The notes below the pieces were generated by a model. That model was not told the origin of the DNA, searched no databases, and saw nothing but the letters and a program-made list of their open reading frames with translations. A stretch of 64,000 bases of DNA from Pegoplata infirma (taxonomy: Eukaryota > Arthropoda > Insecta > Diptera > Anthomyiidae): positions 86,303,904-86,367,903 of the forward strand of contig OY992538.1 of the NCBI GenBank assembly GCA_963921195.1, read 5' to 3'. Made by a program: the position numbers and the translations under genes. Positions 34,135 through 47,000 of the stretch are shown one piece after another. Within the stretch, counting starts at the first letter, position 1. Every line of letters starts with the position of its first letter.

Positions 34135-35228
34135 AACATATTCGGAATGAAAATTATGTAAAATTTTTTAAATTTATAATTTTAAAAACATAAACAAGTA
34201 GAAAAGTTAAATTCGACTTGGCCGAATTTATGAATTCCTAAAACATTTTGAATACTCAGCAAAAAAATTTAGCAGAACTTAAAGTGGAACACTTATTATT
34301 TTAATTTGGGTCTGACTCACGAAGTATGCTCTGTTTTTTGCCACTCATCAGTTCATACAAAATAGTAGTGTCCGAACGAATACACCGTTTTTGGCCAAAG
34401 CTGAAGCCGAATATTCGACCAAATTTTCACTATTCGGTCAAACCGAAGCTGAATATTCGAAATAAAAAATATTTATGTTGTAAAAAAGCGAAAAAAAGTA
34501 AAACTCGACTCGGCGAAATACACAAATGCATGAGAATTTCTTTATAATTTTTTTTTCAACAATTTTTTTTTTTCATTAAATATTTTTTTTTTCATCAAAA
34601 TTTTTTTTCCCCAAAAAAAATTTTTCTCAATTTTTTTTGACCAAATTCTTCAAAAGAAAGATTCTTCTTCATATTTTGTCCATCTAAAAAGATAAAATAA
34701 AAAAACATGCACTAGGTTACAAAATGTAACCTAAAAATACGAAATGCGATTTTTACATACATGCCCACTAGGGTTATGACCAGGGAAACCAAAAATATGC
34801 AGTATCATGTTTTTTCTTGCGCTTTGTATTGATAAATGGGTTAGGTATTTATACGTTTCAAAATATTTTAAGAAATCTGGCATCGATTTGTTATAGCATA
34901 TTTTTGCATATTTTAGCCTTAATAGCATATTTGAGCATATTTTAGGTTTAAGATAGAGTTTCTATTCGGGAAAAATTTCCCGGGAATTCCCGGGAAATAT
35001 TTTTCTTGAAATCCCGGGATTTTTTCTTCGGGAAATTTCGGGAATTCTTCGTTAATTTTTTAATAAAAGTATATTTAATTTACACATTTGTAACACAATC
35101 TTAAATGATTTATTAAAAAATTGCATTAAAACTATGAAAGAATTACAATTTTTAAAGAAAGACTAGTGAGGATATGCTAGAGCTTGCATATTGTTTAGGC
35201 CTAATAATCATTTTTCTTTAATCAAACT

Positions 35229-35355
35229 AACCCCCAGTTTCTGTAACACGAACGTCATTCGTTTGTGACGAATTTATGTATATTTTGTTATTGTAACAAA
35301 AACAAAATACACGCAAATTCGTCGAATGGCGTTCGTATTACAGAAACTGGGGGTT
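35229..35355. mobile_element. Hairpin MITE (AACCCCCAGTTTCTG ends)
   Basis: AACCCCCAGTTTCTGTAA faces TTACAGAAACTGGGGGTT; further pairing of ACGAACG with CGTTCGT. About 127 bp. Confidence 0.75.
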
Positions 35356-35868
35356 AATTTCACTTCAAATGTTGGTTGCAAATTGGCAAAAGCTTTCTTA
35401 ATCTAAAATTCCAATGATTTCTTCTTTACGAAATTTAGTATTTCATATTCACAACAGCAATCTTTATAGTGCTTAAACAAAAATATCAATATTTTAAAAA
35501 ATATATAACAAACCTGGTTTTCAGCTTAAAATTTCATATATGAAGTAAAAGCCTGATATCTATCGGTCGTGAAAAAAAATATTTTGTAACGAACCTTGGA
35601 CGCCGCGAGTTCTATCCCAGCCACCAGTGGAAATTCGTCGTTACAATGGCTATATAGTACATTGGTGTTCTCATTTTGGCCAGAATGCCTTAAACCAATT
35701 AATTTTAATAATTCGAAAGATTAATTAAATACATCTTCAAGATATAATTTTCTTACGGTTGGCGTATTAATTAGAAAAATTTTCAAAAAAAATTATTAAA
35801 ACCGCATTTGATGCAAAATCGGGTATTTCCTAAAAAAAAATCGGGTATTTCTTAGTAAAACTATTTTA

Positions 35869-36417
35869 CACTCAGAAAATTATGTTAGTTACTACATGTC
35901 AGTTATTTGTATATTTTACAGTAGTAAGTTGTTTTCAACGGCAAAGTCAGTTGTTTTTGTATGAAAAATATCAAACAACTATTTCTGTTAGTTATTTTAA
36001 GTCCTTTTTTTGAACAACTAACAAAAAAGTACTGTAATGTAGTAACAGTTATTTAAAGTAGTTAATTTTATTTTTTTATCTGAAAAATTTTCAAAGTTTT
36101 TTTCCAAAAAATTAAAATAATGTTTTGTTTTTTTAAATATTCACAACTTTAAAAAAATAAAAAACTTTGAAAAAATTTTTTCTTCAATTTTTTTCTGAAA
36201 CATTTTTTATTGATTATTTTATTTTTACTACATGGTTATTGTTTTGACTACAAATGTAAGTAGTTTTTACTACATAAGTCAGTTGTTTTTTGTCAGTTAA
36301 AATAACTAACATTGTTAGTTGATTTAACTGAAAAAGTAGTTGACCCCAAAACAACTAACAAAGTAGTTATTTTAACTGACATTTTTAGTTGATTTTACTA
36401 ACATAATTTTTTGAGTG
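35869..36417. mobile_element. CACTCA-type MITE, full-length 549 bp
   Basis: CACTCAGAAAATTATGTTAG faces CTAACATAATTTTTTGAGTG, flanked by TA on both sides. This is the cleanest solo copy of the family that also forms the 23-33 kb tandem units. Confidence 0.85.
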
Positions 36418-36499
36418 TACAAAAGAATACATCTAAAATGGTTTCAAATTGGAAAATACGACCATAATTTGTAATACATATAACAATTTTTATATGGTA

Positions 36500-37325
36500 C
36501 ACTCAACCAAAAATCATTGTATTCCCAAAGAAAATCGTTGTAAATTCAACAGAAATCATTGTTGATTTTGACCCTACAAATATTTATGTTGATTTCAATT
36601 AAAATTGTTGTCAGTTTCTGTAAAAGTTGATCAACTCGTTTTTTTGTAAATCAACTCGTATTTTTTGTAAACTCAACTCATATTTTTGTTGATATAAGAA
36701 ATTTTATTAATAAAAAAAAGCTTGTTGTTATTTGTAAATATTCTTTTATTAAGTATAAATCACAATAATTTTTAGAATTATCACCGGCTTTTTAAGCTGC
36801 AATATTTAAACACGATATTTTCACACACACTTCGTTTATTTATGTTATGCACTCGTAAGCCATTCTCCAGTTTTCTAATGACACCAAATCAAAAACCTTA
36901 AAAAAAAAACAAAAAAATATATAATATAGTATGAATACATAAAGTAATCAATATATTTTATTACTTACCAAATATTTACAGATCAGAATCTGATCATCAG
37001 ATCCTATTTTTATTTATTTATATATTAAAAATTTTTTATAATATTAAATATTTTTATAAGAAACAAACACATAAAATAATTTTATAAGAGACACACAAAT
37101 TTCACATTGCTACCAACTTGATAATACAAAAATGAACGAACAGGGTTGTTTTTTTTTTTTTTGGTTTTATCTATTGAATTCTGTATAAGCGTTGTAAATA
37201 CTTGATTCAACATTACTGATTATTCAACGATATCAACATTAATTTTTGTTGAATACGGCAATATTCTGTAAAACTTGATCTACAATGGGTTTACTAATTT
37301 TTCTACTAAGATATTTCTATGAGTG
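36500..37325. mobile_element. 826-bp element with CACTC/GAGTG ends
   Basis: CACTCAACCAAAAATC at the left and TTCTATGAGTG at the right, with TA flanks. The left part repeats AATCATTGTTGATTT / AAATTGTTGTC blocks. Only the ends are shared with other CACTC elements. Confidence 0.5.
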
Positions 37326-37816
37326 TAAAGTTCAAAATTTGTTTTAAAAAATTCCCGGGAATTTTAAAACGATTTCCCGGGAATTGAAAAAGTCCGTTAA
37401 TTTAGAAACCCTAGTTTAAGAGCATATTTTTGGGGCATTTTTTAAGTTTTTTAGAGCATTTTTTCACTTTTAAGAGAATTTTTTTAAGTTTTTAGAGCAT
37501 TTTTTTCCGACTCTTTTTTTTTTTAACAACACTTATTTTTAAATTTTTAAGTTTTTATTTATTTTTTTTTTAATTTTGTAAGTGGATTGAAATGTTTGTT
37601 TTTGTTTTCTTTTCCAAAATAGCGGAGTTCTGACGATTGATTACCCTTTGGCCTGTTCTTGCTTCATTAACCCATTTTAACTCTCTAACTACCCCACATA
37701 ACGGTATTTTTTGGGTCTATTCTCTAAAAAATTGTAAAAAAAACACCTCGAGAAAGGGCACATAATTTTTTTTAAGAGCATATTTTTATTGTTTTTAGAG
37801 CATATTTTCCGTTTAA

Positions 37817-37945
37817 TACCCAATTCACACCTGAGGTGAAATCTTGTTCGAACGAGATTTCGATCATATGGTTGTGTATAAAATAATACAGACCATATGA
37901 TCGAAATCTCGTTCGAACGAGATTTCACCTCAGGTGTGAATAGGC
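37817..37945. mobile_element. Near-perfect hairpin MITE
   Basis: CAATTCACACCTGAGGTGAA and TTCACCTCAGGTGTGAATAG bracket paired arms containing TCTTGTTCGAACGAGATTTC. A central stretch of about 25 bases is unpaired. Confidence 0.8.
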
Positions 37946-38193
37946 CTTTAAGGGCATTTTTTAAGCACATAAAACGTTTTTTTAGGGCATATTTTTGGTT
38001 TCCCTGGTTATGACTCATTTTTGACAAAATTTTTACAAAATTAATATTAAAAATAGTATTTGCGGGTCATTTTGGCAAAAAAACCATCCGCACCAAACGC
38101 AAATTTCTAAAAAGTCACAGATATTTTTTGTTTTAAGTCCTATTTTTCAAAAATAAGGTAATTTTAACCATTCCAATGAATGAATTATATAAA

Positions 38194-38816
38194 ACAAGTA
38201 AAAAAGTTAAATTCGGCCTTGCCGAATCTAGTGATACCCTCCACAATTTCAAAAAGATTATCGCAAAAAACTTTATTTAAAAGGAAATTACTTTAAAAAA
38301 AAAAAAAAAATTTTTGAAAAAAAATTTCCGCAAAAAAAAATGTTGGTAAAAAAAAACAATCCGCGATTTTTTTCTTTTTTTGTCAAAAAATATGTTCGTA
38401 CTTGTTTAAATACCATTTGGTGTTCAATTATGTTCACATATGTCAACCAGAAGCCCAATTAAAGCATTTTGTATTTTTTGGTTATGTTGAATGTACTGAA
38501 ATTTTTGAGGTGTGCTTACATTTTCGTTCATAACTTTTGAACCGCTGAACCGATATCGCTCAAATGCAATACCAAACTTCTCGGGAGAACTTCCAATATA
38601 CATTTTAAGTTTCAGTCATCTCTGTGCAATATTTTGTCCGCGAGAGCATTTTCCACAGACAGACAGACAGACGGACAGACGGACATCGCTAGAATGTCTT
38701 AAAATCGATCGGGCATCATGAATATATATACTTTATGGGGTCCCAGACCGATATTTCGATGAGTTACAAACGGAATGACAAACTTATATATACCCTCTAT
38801 CACTAAGTGGAGGGTA
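38194..38816 (+). repeat. INE-1-like repeat, second type
   Basis: Head palindrome TTCGGCCTTGCCGAA, AACCGCTGAACCGATATCGC, core CAGACAGACAGACGGACAGA, then ATATACTTTATGGGGTCCCA and GGAGGGTA at the end. It shares head, core and tail with the copies at 1868 and 41053 but has a different middle; a truncated minus-strand copy is at 12800-13150. Confidence 0.65.
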
Positions 38817-39065
38817 AAAAAAGATCTTGTGAACACTAACGAATAAAAATAAAGACGCCCGGACTTTTATTTTTGGAGCTACATGCAGCCAAAGTTGACG
38901 TTATAAATAGTTAAGGTTATGCAGTTAAGGGTTAAACCGCCAAATTTTAATCTTGAAGGAATCAAAAAAGTCCCTCCAAAAAGCATTCGTCATTTTGACC
39001 GTAAATAGCTTTTCCTACGCATCGTTTGAGTCTCATATTTTCTTAGTTTTAATTAAACTAAGAAA

Positions 39066-39405
39066 ATACCCAATAAGCAATTTTAAAATTCAAGTGCAAA
39101 TCAAGTATAAAACAAGTGTAAATCAAGCCCTAAATTCCAGCCCCTGCTTGATTTATACTTGAATTACACTTGAATTCAATAGCATACTCCAGCAAAATGG
39201 ACACTGGAATTCAAGCCCTGTTTTTACAGCCTTTTCCCTGGTTTTCAAGCGTAAAAACAGCGCTTGAATTCAAGTATCCGTTTTGCTGGAGAATGCTATT
39301 GAATTCAAGTATAAATCAAGCATAGACTGGAAATAAGGGCTTGATTTACACTTGATTTATACTTGATTTGCACTTGAATTTTAAATGTACTTATAGGGTA
39401 TAGAC
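39066..39405. mobile_element. Foldback MITE (AATTCAAGTGCAAATCAAG family), copy 1
   Basis: AAAATTCAAGTGCAAATCAA faces TTGATTTGCACTTGAATTTT. The arms contain CTCCAGCAAAATGGACACT and its complement. A longer copy with two nested insertions lies at 48049-48668. Confidence 0.75.
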
Positions 39406-39929
39406 CAAAATTCAACTCGTTTGGTGCGGGAACTTTTTTAACGGAAGCGAAAAAGTAAAAATGCAATTCTAAATTTTTTTTATGGCCTTTTTGGCTATGG
39501 CAGGTAAATTTTTATATTTGCAAAAAAAATCCAAAAAGTCACAACCCTAATGCCCACTAAAGAGGCGGACTGAAAAAGTTAAATTTGTACGTCCTCTGGG
39601 TCTAAGTTGGAGTTCTTCAGGGGTTGGTTTAGTTCTTCAAAAGGAAGCTTCTTCTCCCTGGTCCATTTCATACATTTACTACTATTTAAATAAATGGACT
39701 AATTAATTGACGATTTCATTGGCATTATATTAAAACAAATGCCAATGAAATTTTTAGCATTGGCATTGTTTCAATCAATGCCAATGCCCGTTAAGGAATT
39801 AGTAGCATTAGTAATGCCAATTATGAAAAATTTCATTGGCATTAATAAATGCCTCAATGAAAACAAAGCATTAGCAATATTAAAAGTCGTATTTCCCTCA
39901 GCGAGTTGTGAAATTTTTTTTTTTTGTTA

Positions 39930-40450
39930 AAACTTAAAATGGCTATATCTCAAAAACTAAGCCAGATAGAGCAAAATGGAGGGGATTTTTGGTTCTTAGA
40001 ATCACCATGCTTTTGCCGGTCGTCTTCACATGTGTGGACCCTAATAGGTCCAAATTTTGAATCTAAAAAATTGGCACTCCCGAAAATTAAAAAATGCACA
40101 TACCTTTACCATTATTTTGCGTATTTTTCCATGTACTGCAATTTAGGGTCCCAATAGGGTCTTGAGAATTTTTGAAACTGAATAACTAAAAAACTATTGC
40201 TCTGAGGGTTTTCTAGTATTGGCAGACGAGTTCTAGAAACCAAGAGCTACAAAAATGCTTTTGGACTTTTTGTTGTGTCACCAATATTTACCGAGATATA
40301 AGCATTTTTAAATTTTCCGGAATCCCAAATTTTTTGGATTCATGTGAAGAGGACCCGCGAAAGTATGGAGATTCTAAAAACCAAAAATGCCCTCCATTTT
40401 GCTCTATCTGGCTTAGTTTTCGAGATATCGCCATTTTAAGTTTTTTAAAA
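39930..40450. repeat. Repeat with ~150-bp inverted arms, no gene
   Basis: CTAAGCCAGATAGAGCAAAA near 39960 is inverted near 40.40 kb (TTTTGCTCTATCTGGCTTAG) with further paired blocks (TTTTTGGTTCTTAGAATC). Sequence continues into the old repeat shared with 10.7-12.8 kb. Confidence 0.6.
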
Positions 40451-40631
40451 AATATATATGGGGCATTCCATGTGAAATCGGACACTTTGAAAAAAATTTT
40501 TTTTAGATTTTCCCAATTTATTTACAGTTTTTAGTATCCTTCGAAAACCCCTTCGTGGTAAATTTTCAGATTTTTTTGATGACCCGTGCAAAAGATATCG
40601 AATTTTTAAAAATTGGTAGTTTGTTCCTTTA

Positions 40632-40807
40632 AGCTTGATTTACACGTTAACTACCCTTGACCACCCTTATCTACTATTTCCCAGTATTGAAGGACAACAA
40701 TTGTCAAATTCAAATAATTTTTCATACAAAATTATTTAAACCCGGCAAACCGTATCACCAATACTGGGAAATAGTAGATAAGGGTGGTCAAGGGTAGTTA
40801 ACGTGTA
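40632..40807. mobile_element. Hairpin MITE (TTTACACGTTAACTACC ends)
   Basis: TTTACACGTTAACTACCCTT faces AAGGGTAGTTAACGTGTAAA; the arms reach CCCAGTATTG. It directly abuts the next MITE. Confidence 0.8.
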
Positions 40808-40962
40808 AAGGTACCTACAGACGACACAATATTACGTACAATATTCAATTATATTGATGGTGTGTGGGTAAGATTGACCATTGTACAATCGTCAATATTA
40901 CCCACACACCATCAATATAATTGAATATTGTACGTAATATTGCGTCGTCTGTAGGTACCTTA
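40806..40962. mobile_element. Palindromic MITE (AGGTACCTACAGACGAC family), copy 1
   Basis: AGGTACCTACAGACGACACA faces TGCGTCGTCTGTAGGTACCT. Nearly the whole element is self-complementary. TAA borders both sides. Copy 2 is at 50556-50713. Confidence 0.85.
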
Positions 40963-41052
40963 AACTGCCCTTTACTCAAACTTCTTTTACTCATAACTTC
41001 TTTAATAATGGTCCAAATTTCAAATTTTGTTTTTTTGCGTACTTTAAAAAAA

Positions 41053-41580
41053 ACAAGTGAGAGTGTTAAATTCGGCTGTGCCGAATCTTTTATACCCTCC
41101 AACACGTAAAAAAAAAACAGGGGCGTCTTTTTTTTTTGGGGGGGGGGGGGGGTAAAGTTGGTTGGACACAACCTCCCTGGATCCAACTGCAAGACTATGA
41201 ACTTCTTTTGACATAACAATGTTTCGTTTGCTAAGCAAAAGTACAAAAAACCTTTAAAAAATGGCTTTTTTTAGAGCTTTTTTTAGTTCTTAAGAGGGGA
41301 ACTTTTTCCCCCTGAACCGATTTTGCCCATGTTCGAACTTAACCAGCCCAATACCATGAGACATCTTCGTGCCAAATTTCAGGAGTCTAGCGCTTTTACT
41401 TTGGACTGTATCGTGTCTTCCACAGACGGACGGACGGACAGACGGACATCACTAGAATGTCTTAGAATGGATCACTGATCAATAATATATATACTTTATG
41501 GGGTCCTAGACCGATATTTCGATGCGTTACACACGGAATGACAAAGTGAGTATACCCCCATACTGTGGTTGGAGGGTATA
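41053..41580 (+). repeat. INE-1/DINE-1-like repeat, intact copy
   Basis: About 528 bp from ACAAGTGAGAGTGTTAAATT through the palindrome TTCGGCTGTGCCGAA, the GACGGACGGACAGACGGACA core and ATATACTTTATGGGGTC to GGAGGGTATA. It interrupts the old repeat whose sister is at 12.4 kb. It contains a run of about 13 G near 41140. Confidence 0.65.
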
Positions 41581-42086
41581 AAAATCCCAAAAAATTCTTA
41601 AAAGCGCTCTAGTATGCGATTTTTAAGTTTTTAAATTTAAATCTCATTTTTGAAAATGTTAGTACTCTTCGATTTTTTTGAAATTTTTTTGTGTAAAACT
41701 TCTATCGATTTTACAAATTTTTTGGCCAGAAGGATCGTGGGATAACGATTATTACTATTTTTAAAAATTTTTTGAAAAAAATTTATTGTAATTTTCCAAT
41801 CTTAAAATCATTTTTACTGTGCGTCATAGAGGGGTCATTTATAAGACCGACCCCCATTAATTTTTACGTCTTAACATTTCTTTGGAACAAACTAATACCC
41901 TATCTCCAATTTCTAAGGGGGCTCCCCAAGGGGGCTCCCTCACGGTACAATGGACTATTTTAAGTCTGAGTGCCATGGACTTGCCTAGAAAAATTTACTT
42001 ATTTTTAGGCTTGTACAACCCACCCTCAACTCAAAGGGGGCTCCCACACAAAACGACATTTTTCAAAATTTGCTCCGACCGCTCTA

Positions 42087-42713
42087 ACTGCCCTAATAGT
42101 GCCCTTAGAGCAACAAAATGTATGACCGACCCACAATATTTTTTTAGTCCAAACATTTTCTTTGAACACACCTACCCTCTATCTCTAATTGTTAAGGCGG
42201 TCCCCATACAATTTTTTTTGATTTTTTGTAAATTAGTTTTATTTAATCAGCTTCTACCGGTCCAATGGTGCGTCCGAGAGGGGTCATTAGTGAGACCGAC
42301 CCCCATTTATTGTTACCTTAAAACATTTTTTTAGAATATACCTACGCCCTATCTCCACTTCCTAAGTAGGATCCCATACAAAATTACATTTTTATAAAAT
42401 TTGCTCCAACTGTTATTTGTATGGGAGCCTACTTAGGGAGTGGAGATAAGGCGTAGGTATGTTTTAAACAAATATTGTAGGGTAAAAATAAATGGGGGTC
42501 GGTCTCACTAATGACCCCTCTCGGACGCACCATTGGACCAGTAGAAGCTGATTAAATAAAACAAATTTAAAAAAAAATCAAAAAAATTGTAAGGGGACCC
42601 CCTTAACAGTTAAAGATAGAGGGTAGGTGTGTTTAGAGAAAATGTTTGGACTAAAAAAATATTGTGGGTCGGTCATACATTTTGTTGCTCTAAGGCCACT
42701 ATTAGGGCAGTTA
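42087..42713. mobile_element. Foldback element with ~300-bp arms
   Basis: CTGCCCTAATAGTGCCCTTA on the left is mirrored by CTATTAGGGCAG on the right. The arms carry GGGGTCATTAGTGAGACCGA and complement, and the centre is a short unpaired loop near 42395-42420. The motif also occurs once upstream at 41826-41860, so the left arm may have been longer. Confidence 0.75.
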
Positions 42714-42741
42714 AGGCAGCTTTAAGCCATAATCAGCTTTA

Positions 42742-43075
42742 AGCCATAATCAGTTTAGAAGTGAGGTAATGAAGTAGTGAGGTAGTGCCTTATGTGATTT
42801 TCAATAAGAAAAAAGAGTATAGAAAATTTTTAAATTTGTGTGTTCTTCATACACATTGAATTTTGACATAATAATAAAAAGTAGAGCGAGGTAAAGAAAT
42901 TCTATTCTCTACAGATTTTGTTTACGTCTCTCTACTTTTTAGTCTTATTGAAAAATTCAATGCGTGTGAAGAACACACAAATTTAAAAATTATCTACACT
43001 CTTTTTTCTTATTGTAAATCTCATAGGACTCTACCTCACTACTTTACTACCTCACTTCTAAACTGATTATGGCTT
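42742..43075. mobile_element. Hairpin MITE (GCCATAATCAGTTTAG ends)
   Basis: GCCATAATCAGTTTAGAAGT faces ACTTCTAAACTGATTATGGC. The inner arms include TTTAAATTTGTGTGTTCTTC and complement. GCTTTAAGCCATAATCAG is directly duplicated just at the left edge. Confidence 0.75.
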
Positions 43076-43200
43076 TACTCCCTAAATTTGTTCCTTTTAA
43101 CGAAAAAAAAATCAAATAAATTATTAACAACTACATTGGCCAAACAAACAAAAATAAAGATGAAAAAAAATTTAGTTTTTTTGGGGATTTTTTTTTTATT

Positions 43201-43331
43201 TAGGCTGGATTACTCAATGCTCAGTTATAAAATAACTCTCCGTTAAATTTAACTTTTCATACAAATTTTGACATAAGGCTCCGTTAAATCGGCAGTTAGC
43301 AGCTAACTTTTCATTGAGTAATCCGCCCTTA
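43201..43331. mobile_element. Hairpin MITE (GGCTGGATTACTC family), copy 2
   Basis: TAGGCTGGATTACTCAATG faces CATTGAGTAATCCGCCCTTA. It is longer than the copy at 12576-12680 by a duplicated GTTAAATTTAAC-like block. Confidence 0.75.
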
Positions 43332-43489
43332 AAGGAACAAATTTATGGGTAAGACCAAAAAAAAAATTTTTTTCTGGGTACTCTAATGAATACCCTCCAC
43401 AATGTCCTTTTGAAGTTTACTATCACTTCAAAAGGGCATTGGGGTTGGTATTCATAAATTCAGCCAAGTCGAATTTAACTTTTAAAATT

Positions 43490-43617
43490 ACAAAAAAACA
43501 TTAAACATAACGCTTTCAAAGCATTTTTTTTTATTATAATTTCATACTACTTTGTACACAAAAAAATGCTTTGCCGGAACTATTTTTTTTGTACGGTTGG
43601 CTGTTTCTGCTTGGGAT
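43490..43617. mobile_element. Right-end fragment of the CCCAGGCAGAAA element
   Basis: AATTTCATACTACTTTGTAC and GGTTGGCTGTTTCTGCTTGG match 18035-18114 with substitutions; the left end is absent. Confidence 0.55.
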
Positions 43618-43734
43618 GTTTCAAATTGTGTTTTTGACTGAAAAATTGTGTTACACTTCACGACATGGAAATAAATACCTTCTCCTTTTAAATTAAATGA
43701 AACAAAACAAATAAAAAGTTACTTATGGCCAAAA

Positions 43735-43740
43735 TTTATT
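43735..43740 (-). promoter_or_regulatory. Candidate ZCCHC8 poly(A) signal
   Basis: AATAAA on the minus strand about 290 nt beyond the stop codon, before repeat-derived DNA begins. Confidence 0.45.
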
Positions 43741-44027
43741 CAATCTTATTATATGGAAAAAAATAATTACAGGAATTTAAAAAAAAAATCCTATGTATAT
43801 ATTTGTTAAAATTCTATATTACAATAATAAACTCTAATATAGTATTTTCTTTCATTACACACGTCGAATTTAAAATATAAATACATAACTTTTACACTTT
43901 CTTCAAGCAGGGTGTATTTATTTAAACAAAACAAAAAATAGTTTTCATTAATTTGGTAAAAATCTGGTAAAATATATGAATTGTCAATAGACATTAGTTT
44001 AACTTATAGTCTTGGTACTCGTATCAA

Positions 44028-47000
44028 TCATTCTTCACTATGTAATTTTTGTATAACGTTGCGAACTTTTTTTATAACACACTTCATTTGTTCATATTTA
44101 CCGGTTGAATCTGGTAAATTTTCAAAATTTATAACATCACTAACACCGACTTTAAAATTGTCACCATTCGGTAAGTTATCATATGGAGAAAACTTTAAAA
44201 CCGGAGTACCCATAAATGATTCTTTAATATTATCGGCATTCGTATTAGTTGTTACTGATTCCGTTATATTGTCCAAGTTTTCATCAGCAATGTCAATAAC
44301 ACACTGTTCTTTATTCAAGACTTTTGTATCTATTGTTGTAGAACTCTTATCGTCATCATCGCCTTCATCATTTGAGGATTCTTCTAAGGCTATTATTTCA
44401 TCAATTAGGGAATCCTCAATTTCTATAACGCTTGTATCAGCTTGTAATTCTTGTAATAATTGTTGTTTTTGTTTTTCTAATTCAATCAATGAATTATCGT
44501 TATCATTTGTTGGAGATTCACAAGTAGATGGTGGTGGACTTGTTGGCGGTGGAGGAGGTGGTTGATCTTGATCTTCATCTTCTGGCGGGGGCTCAGTAGG
44601 CGGTGGTGGTCGTGTAAATTCTACATTACCTACTGTCGTTGCTTCTGGATCCTCAATATCCATATCAGCCGCTTCGTGTACAGTCGTTTCATTAAAGCTC
44701 TCATCAATAGAAGCATTTGGAAAATCTTTAAGTTTTTTACGCTTATATGCTTTAACTACATTGTCACCCAAAGTCTTAACAAACTCATCTTTCATTTGTT
44801 GTATATTTAGCGGTGGAACATTGTGATATTTGTAGTCCTAAGAAAAAAATATTTTAAAATTTTAAAAAATATCTTTAGTTGGGACTTATCCATTTTTTCT
44901 ATTATTTTTCTTAGAATTAAAAAAATTTTATTAGAAAAATTATTTTTATTTAAATTTCGTAAATTTTTTTTTATTATTTAAACACCATTCTGTATCCAAT
45001 TACACTGTGCAACAAGAAAAATGAGCCTCAATGGCTTCAACGCCATATGAAAGTAGACCATCAAGTGAACAAAATCACCAAAGGGTTTTGCAAAGTCAGT
45101 TCGGATTTCTTTTTTATAGCCCACTGAAGTTTTTATATTTTTATCAAAGGCGTTTGGAAAACGTCAAAAATACTATAATAAGAACACATCTGAGCTTTAA
45201 AATATGATTTGATATCTTCAGTGAAATTTTATGGCGGTTCTTTTCTTAAAACATTTTAACCCTCTAGCTGCCATTTTAGTCCTTTTTCAAAAACTAAATA
45301 CAGAAGTCTACTTAAACGTCCATTTAGATTGTTAAAATGTTCTACAAATATTTTCCTCATAAAATTTCAATAGGGGTTGTCAAATGTTCAAAGTTTGTGC
45401 GACATGCGCAAAATGCTTAAAAAGGGTCAATTATAAATAATCAATGTCTGTTATTTTTTTTTTACCAAAGCAGTGTTAAAAAATATCGACAAAAAACAGT
45501 GCAAATATACTTTTAAGCTAAAAATGATGTTCTGATGTGTTTTATAAAATTGTATGATGATTCTTTTCTTTGACCAAATTAACCCTCTAGCTCCCGTTTT
45601 AAAGGGTCATTTTTGTCCTTTTTTAAAAGAAATACAAAAAAGTCTATGAAAAAAGGCAGTTAGAGGGTTAAAATGTTTTACAAATATTTTCTGCATCAAA
45701 TTTTACTTGGGCACGTCTAAGACAGAAAGTTAGTCCAGCATATGGAAATGCTTTAACATTTTAAAGTATTAAAATTTTTTTTTTATATTTTTTTTGGGCC
45801 ACTGTCGCCAACTCTTTGCCGACACTGACCCGATTGTATTTGTCTGACTGGGAACATACCCAGTCAGAAATAATCTGACTGGGTATGCCAATCTGTATGG
45901 GTATGCGACGTTATGCCAATCGCTGGCATAACGTCGGCTATACAAATTTACAACGTCTCCCCAACGACTAAATGATAACGTCGGAGTACGGTCTGGCGAC
46001 GCTTTTTTCTGACGTCGGCAAGGCGTTGGATTTATAAATTTTACAGTGCCCTCCCAACGTCAAAAAATAACGTCAGAGGATGGTTTTTCGACGCTTTTGT
46101 ACAACTTAAAGAAAATAATGTATGAGCAAATATTTTCCAAGACGGTAAAAGAACTTTTATACTCATCTGGATTGTGTGTGGTTTTTATTTGTTTTTAACC
46201 ATTTTATGTATTTTTTTTAATAAATATTTGACCTAAAAACTTCCAAAGAAAAAATGTGGCAGTGAAAAAAAGTACTGTGGTAACTGTTTATTACGTTTTT
46301 TTTAATAACAGAGTTGCATTTTTTTTAAATTGATGTCATATTTATTGTTTCTTTACAATACAGCAGCAGGAAACTGCTGCACCAAAAAAAAAAAAAACAG
46401 CAAAACCAAAAGTTTTTGGTATTGGTATAAAAGAGAGTAGAATTTAAGACAAGAAAAAACATTGAAATTCGATATTAAATTCAAAACATTGATTTAAAAA
46501 TAATTTTTTTAACATTTTATTTAAAACTAGCTGGACCCGGCCCGCGCTGCTGGGCCAGCTAGTAGCCTTTAGTTCCACTCTCGGTAAGCATTATCTATAG
46601 AGAAATTTCAACAAAATCGGTTCAGACATTTTTGCGTGATGGCGAAACGGACAGACGTAACGCTAAGTATAGTACAAAGCAGATTTGTCATTTTAGGCAT
46701 CTTTATCGAACCGTGGATAATTATTGCCTAAAGTTCCAAGTTGCGTCCTCGGTTAGTACTATCTGTGCTGCAAATTTAATGGAAATCGGTTTAGCACTTT
46801 TTTTTATTTAATAAAAAAAAAGTGCCATTTTTATACCCCTTTGCGAATCGCCCTATTATATGAATCACAGTTCCCGCTCGGTTAGTGCTATCTTAGTGAC
46901 AGATTCGGCTTAGCCGTTTTTGGGTGATTGCAAAACACGGAGACATAATTTTTAATTAAATTCTGAGTTTTTCCTTGTCTGGAGTTTATATTATCCTAAG

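Larger units (their letters stand above)
34954..37413. mobile_element. hAT-type element, 8-bp duplication GTTTAAGA, with three nested insertions
   Basis: TAGAGTTTCTA on the left faces GAAACCCTA on the right, flanked by GTTTAAGA at 34946-34953 and 37414-37421. CCCGGGAATT-rich subterminal blocks sit at both ends. Nested inside are elements at 35229, 35869 and 36500. No transposase frame. Confidence 0.8.

Noticed and set aside
43981..44565. Plus-strand open frame of 194 codons
   Set aside because: It is antisense to ZCCHC8 exon 3, which has splice sites and a conserved C-terminal domain.
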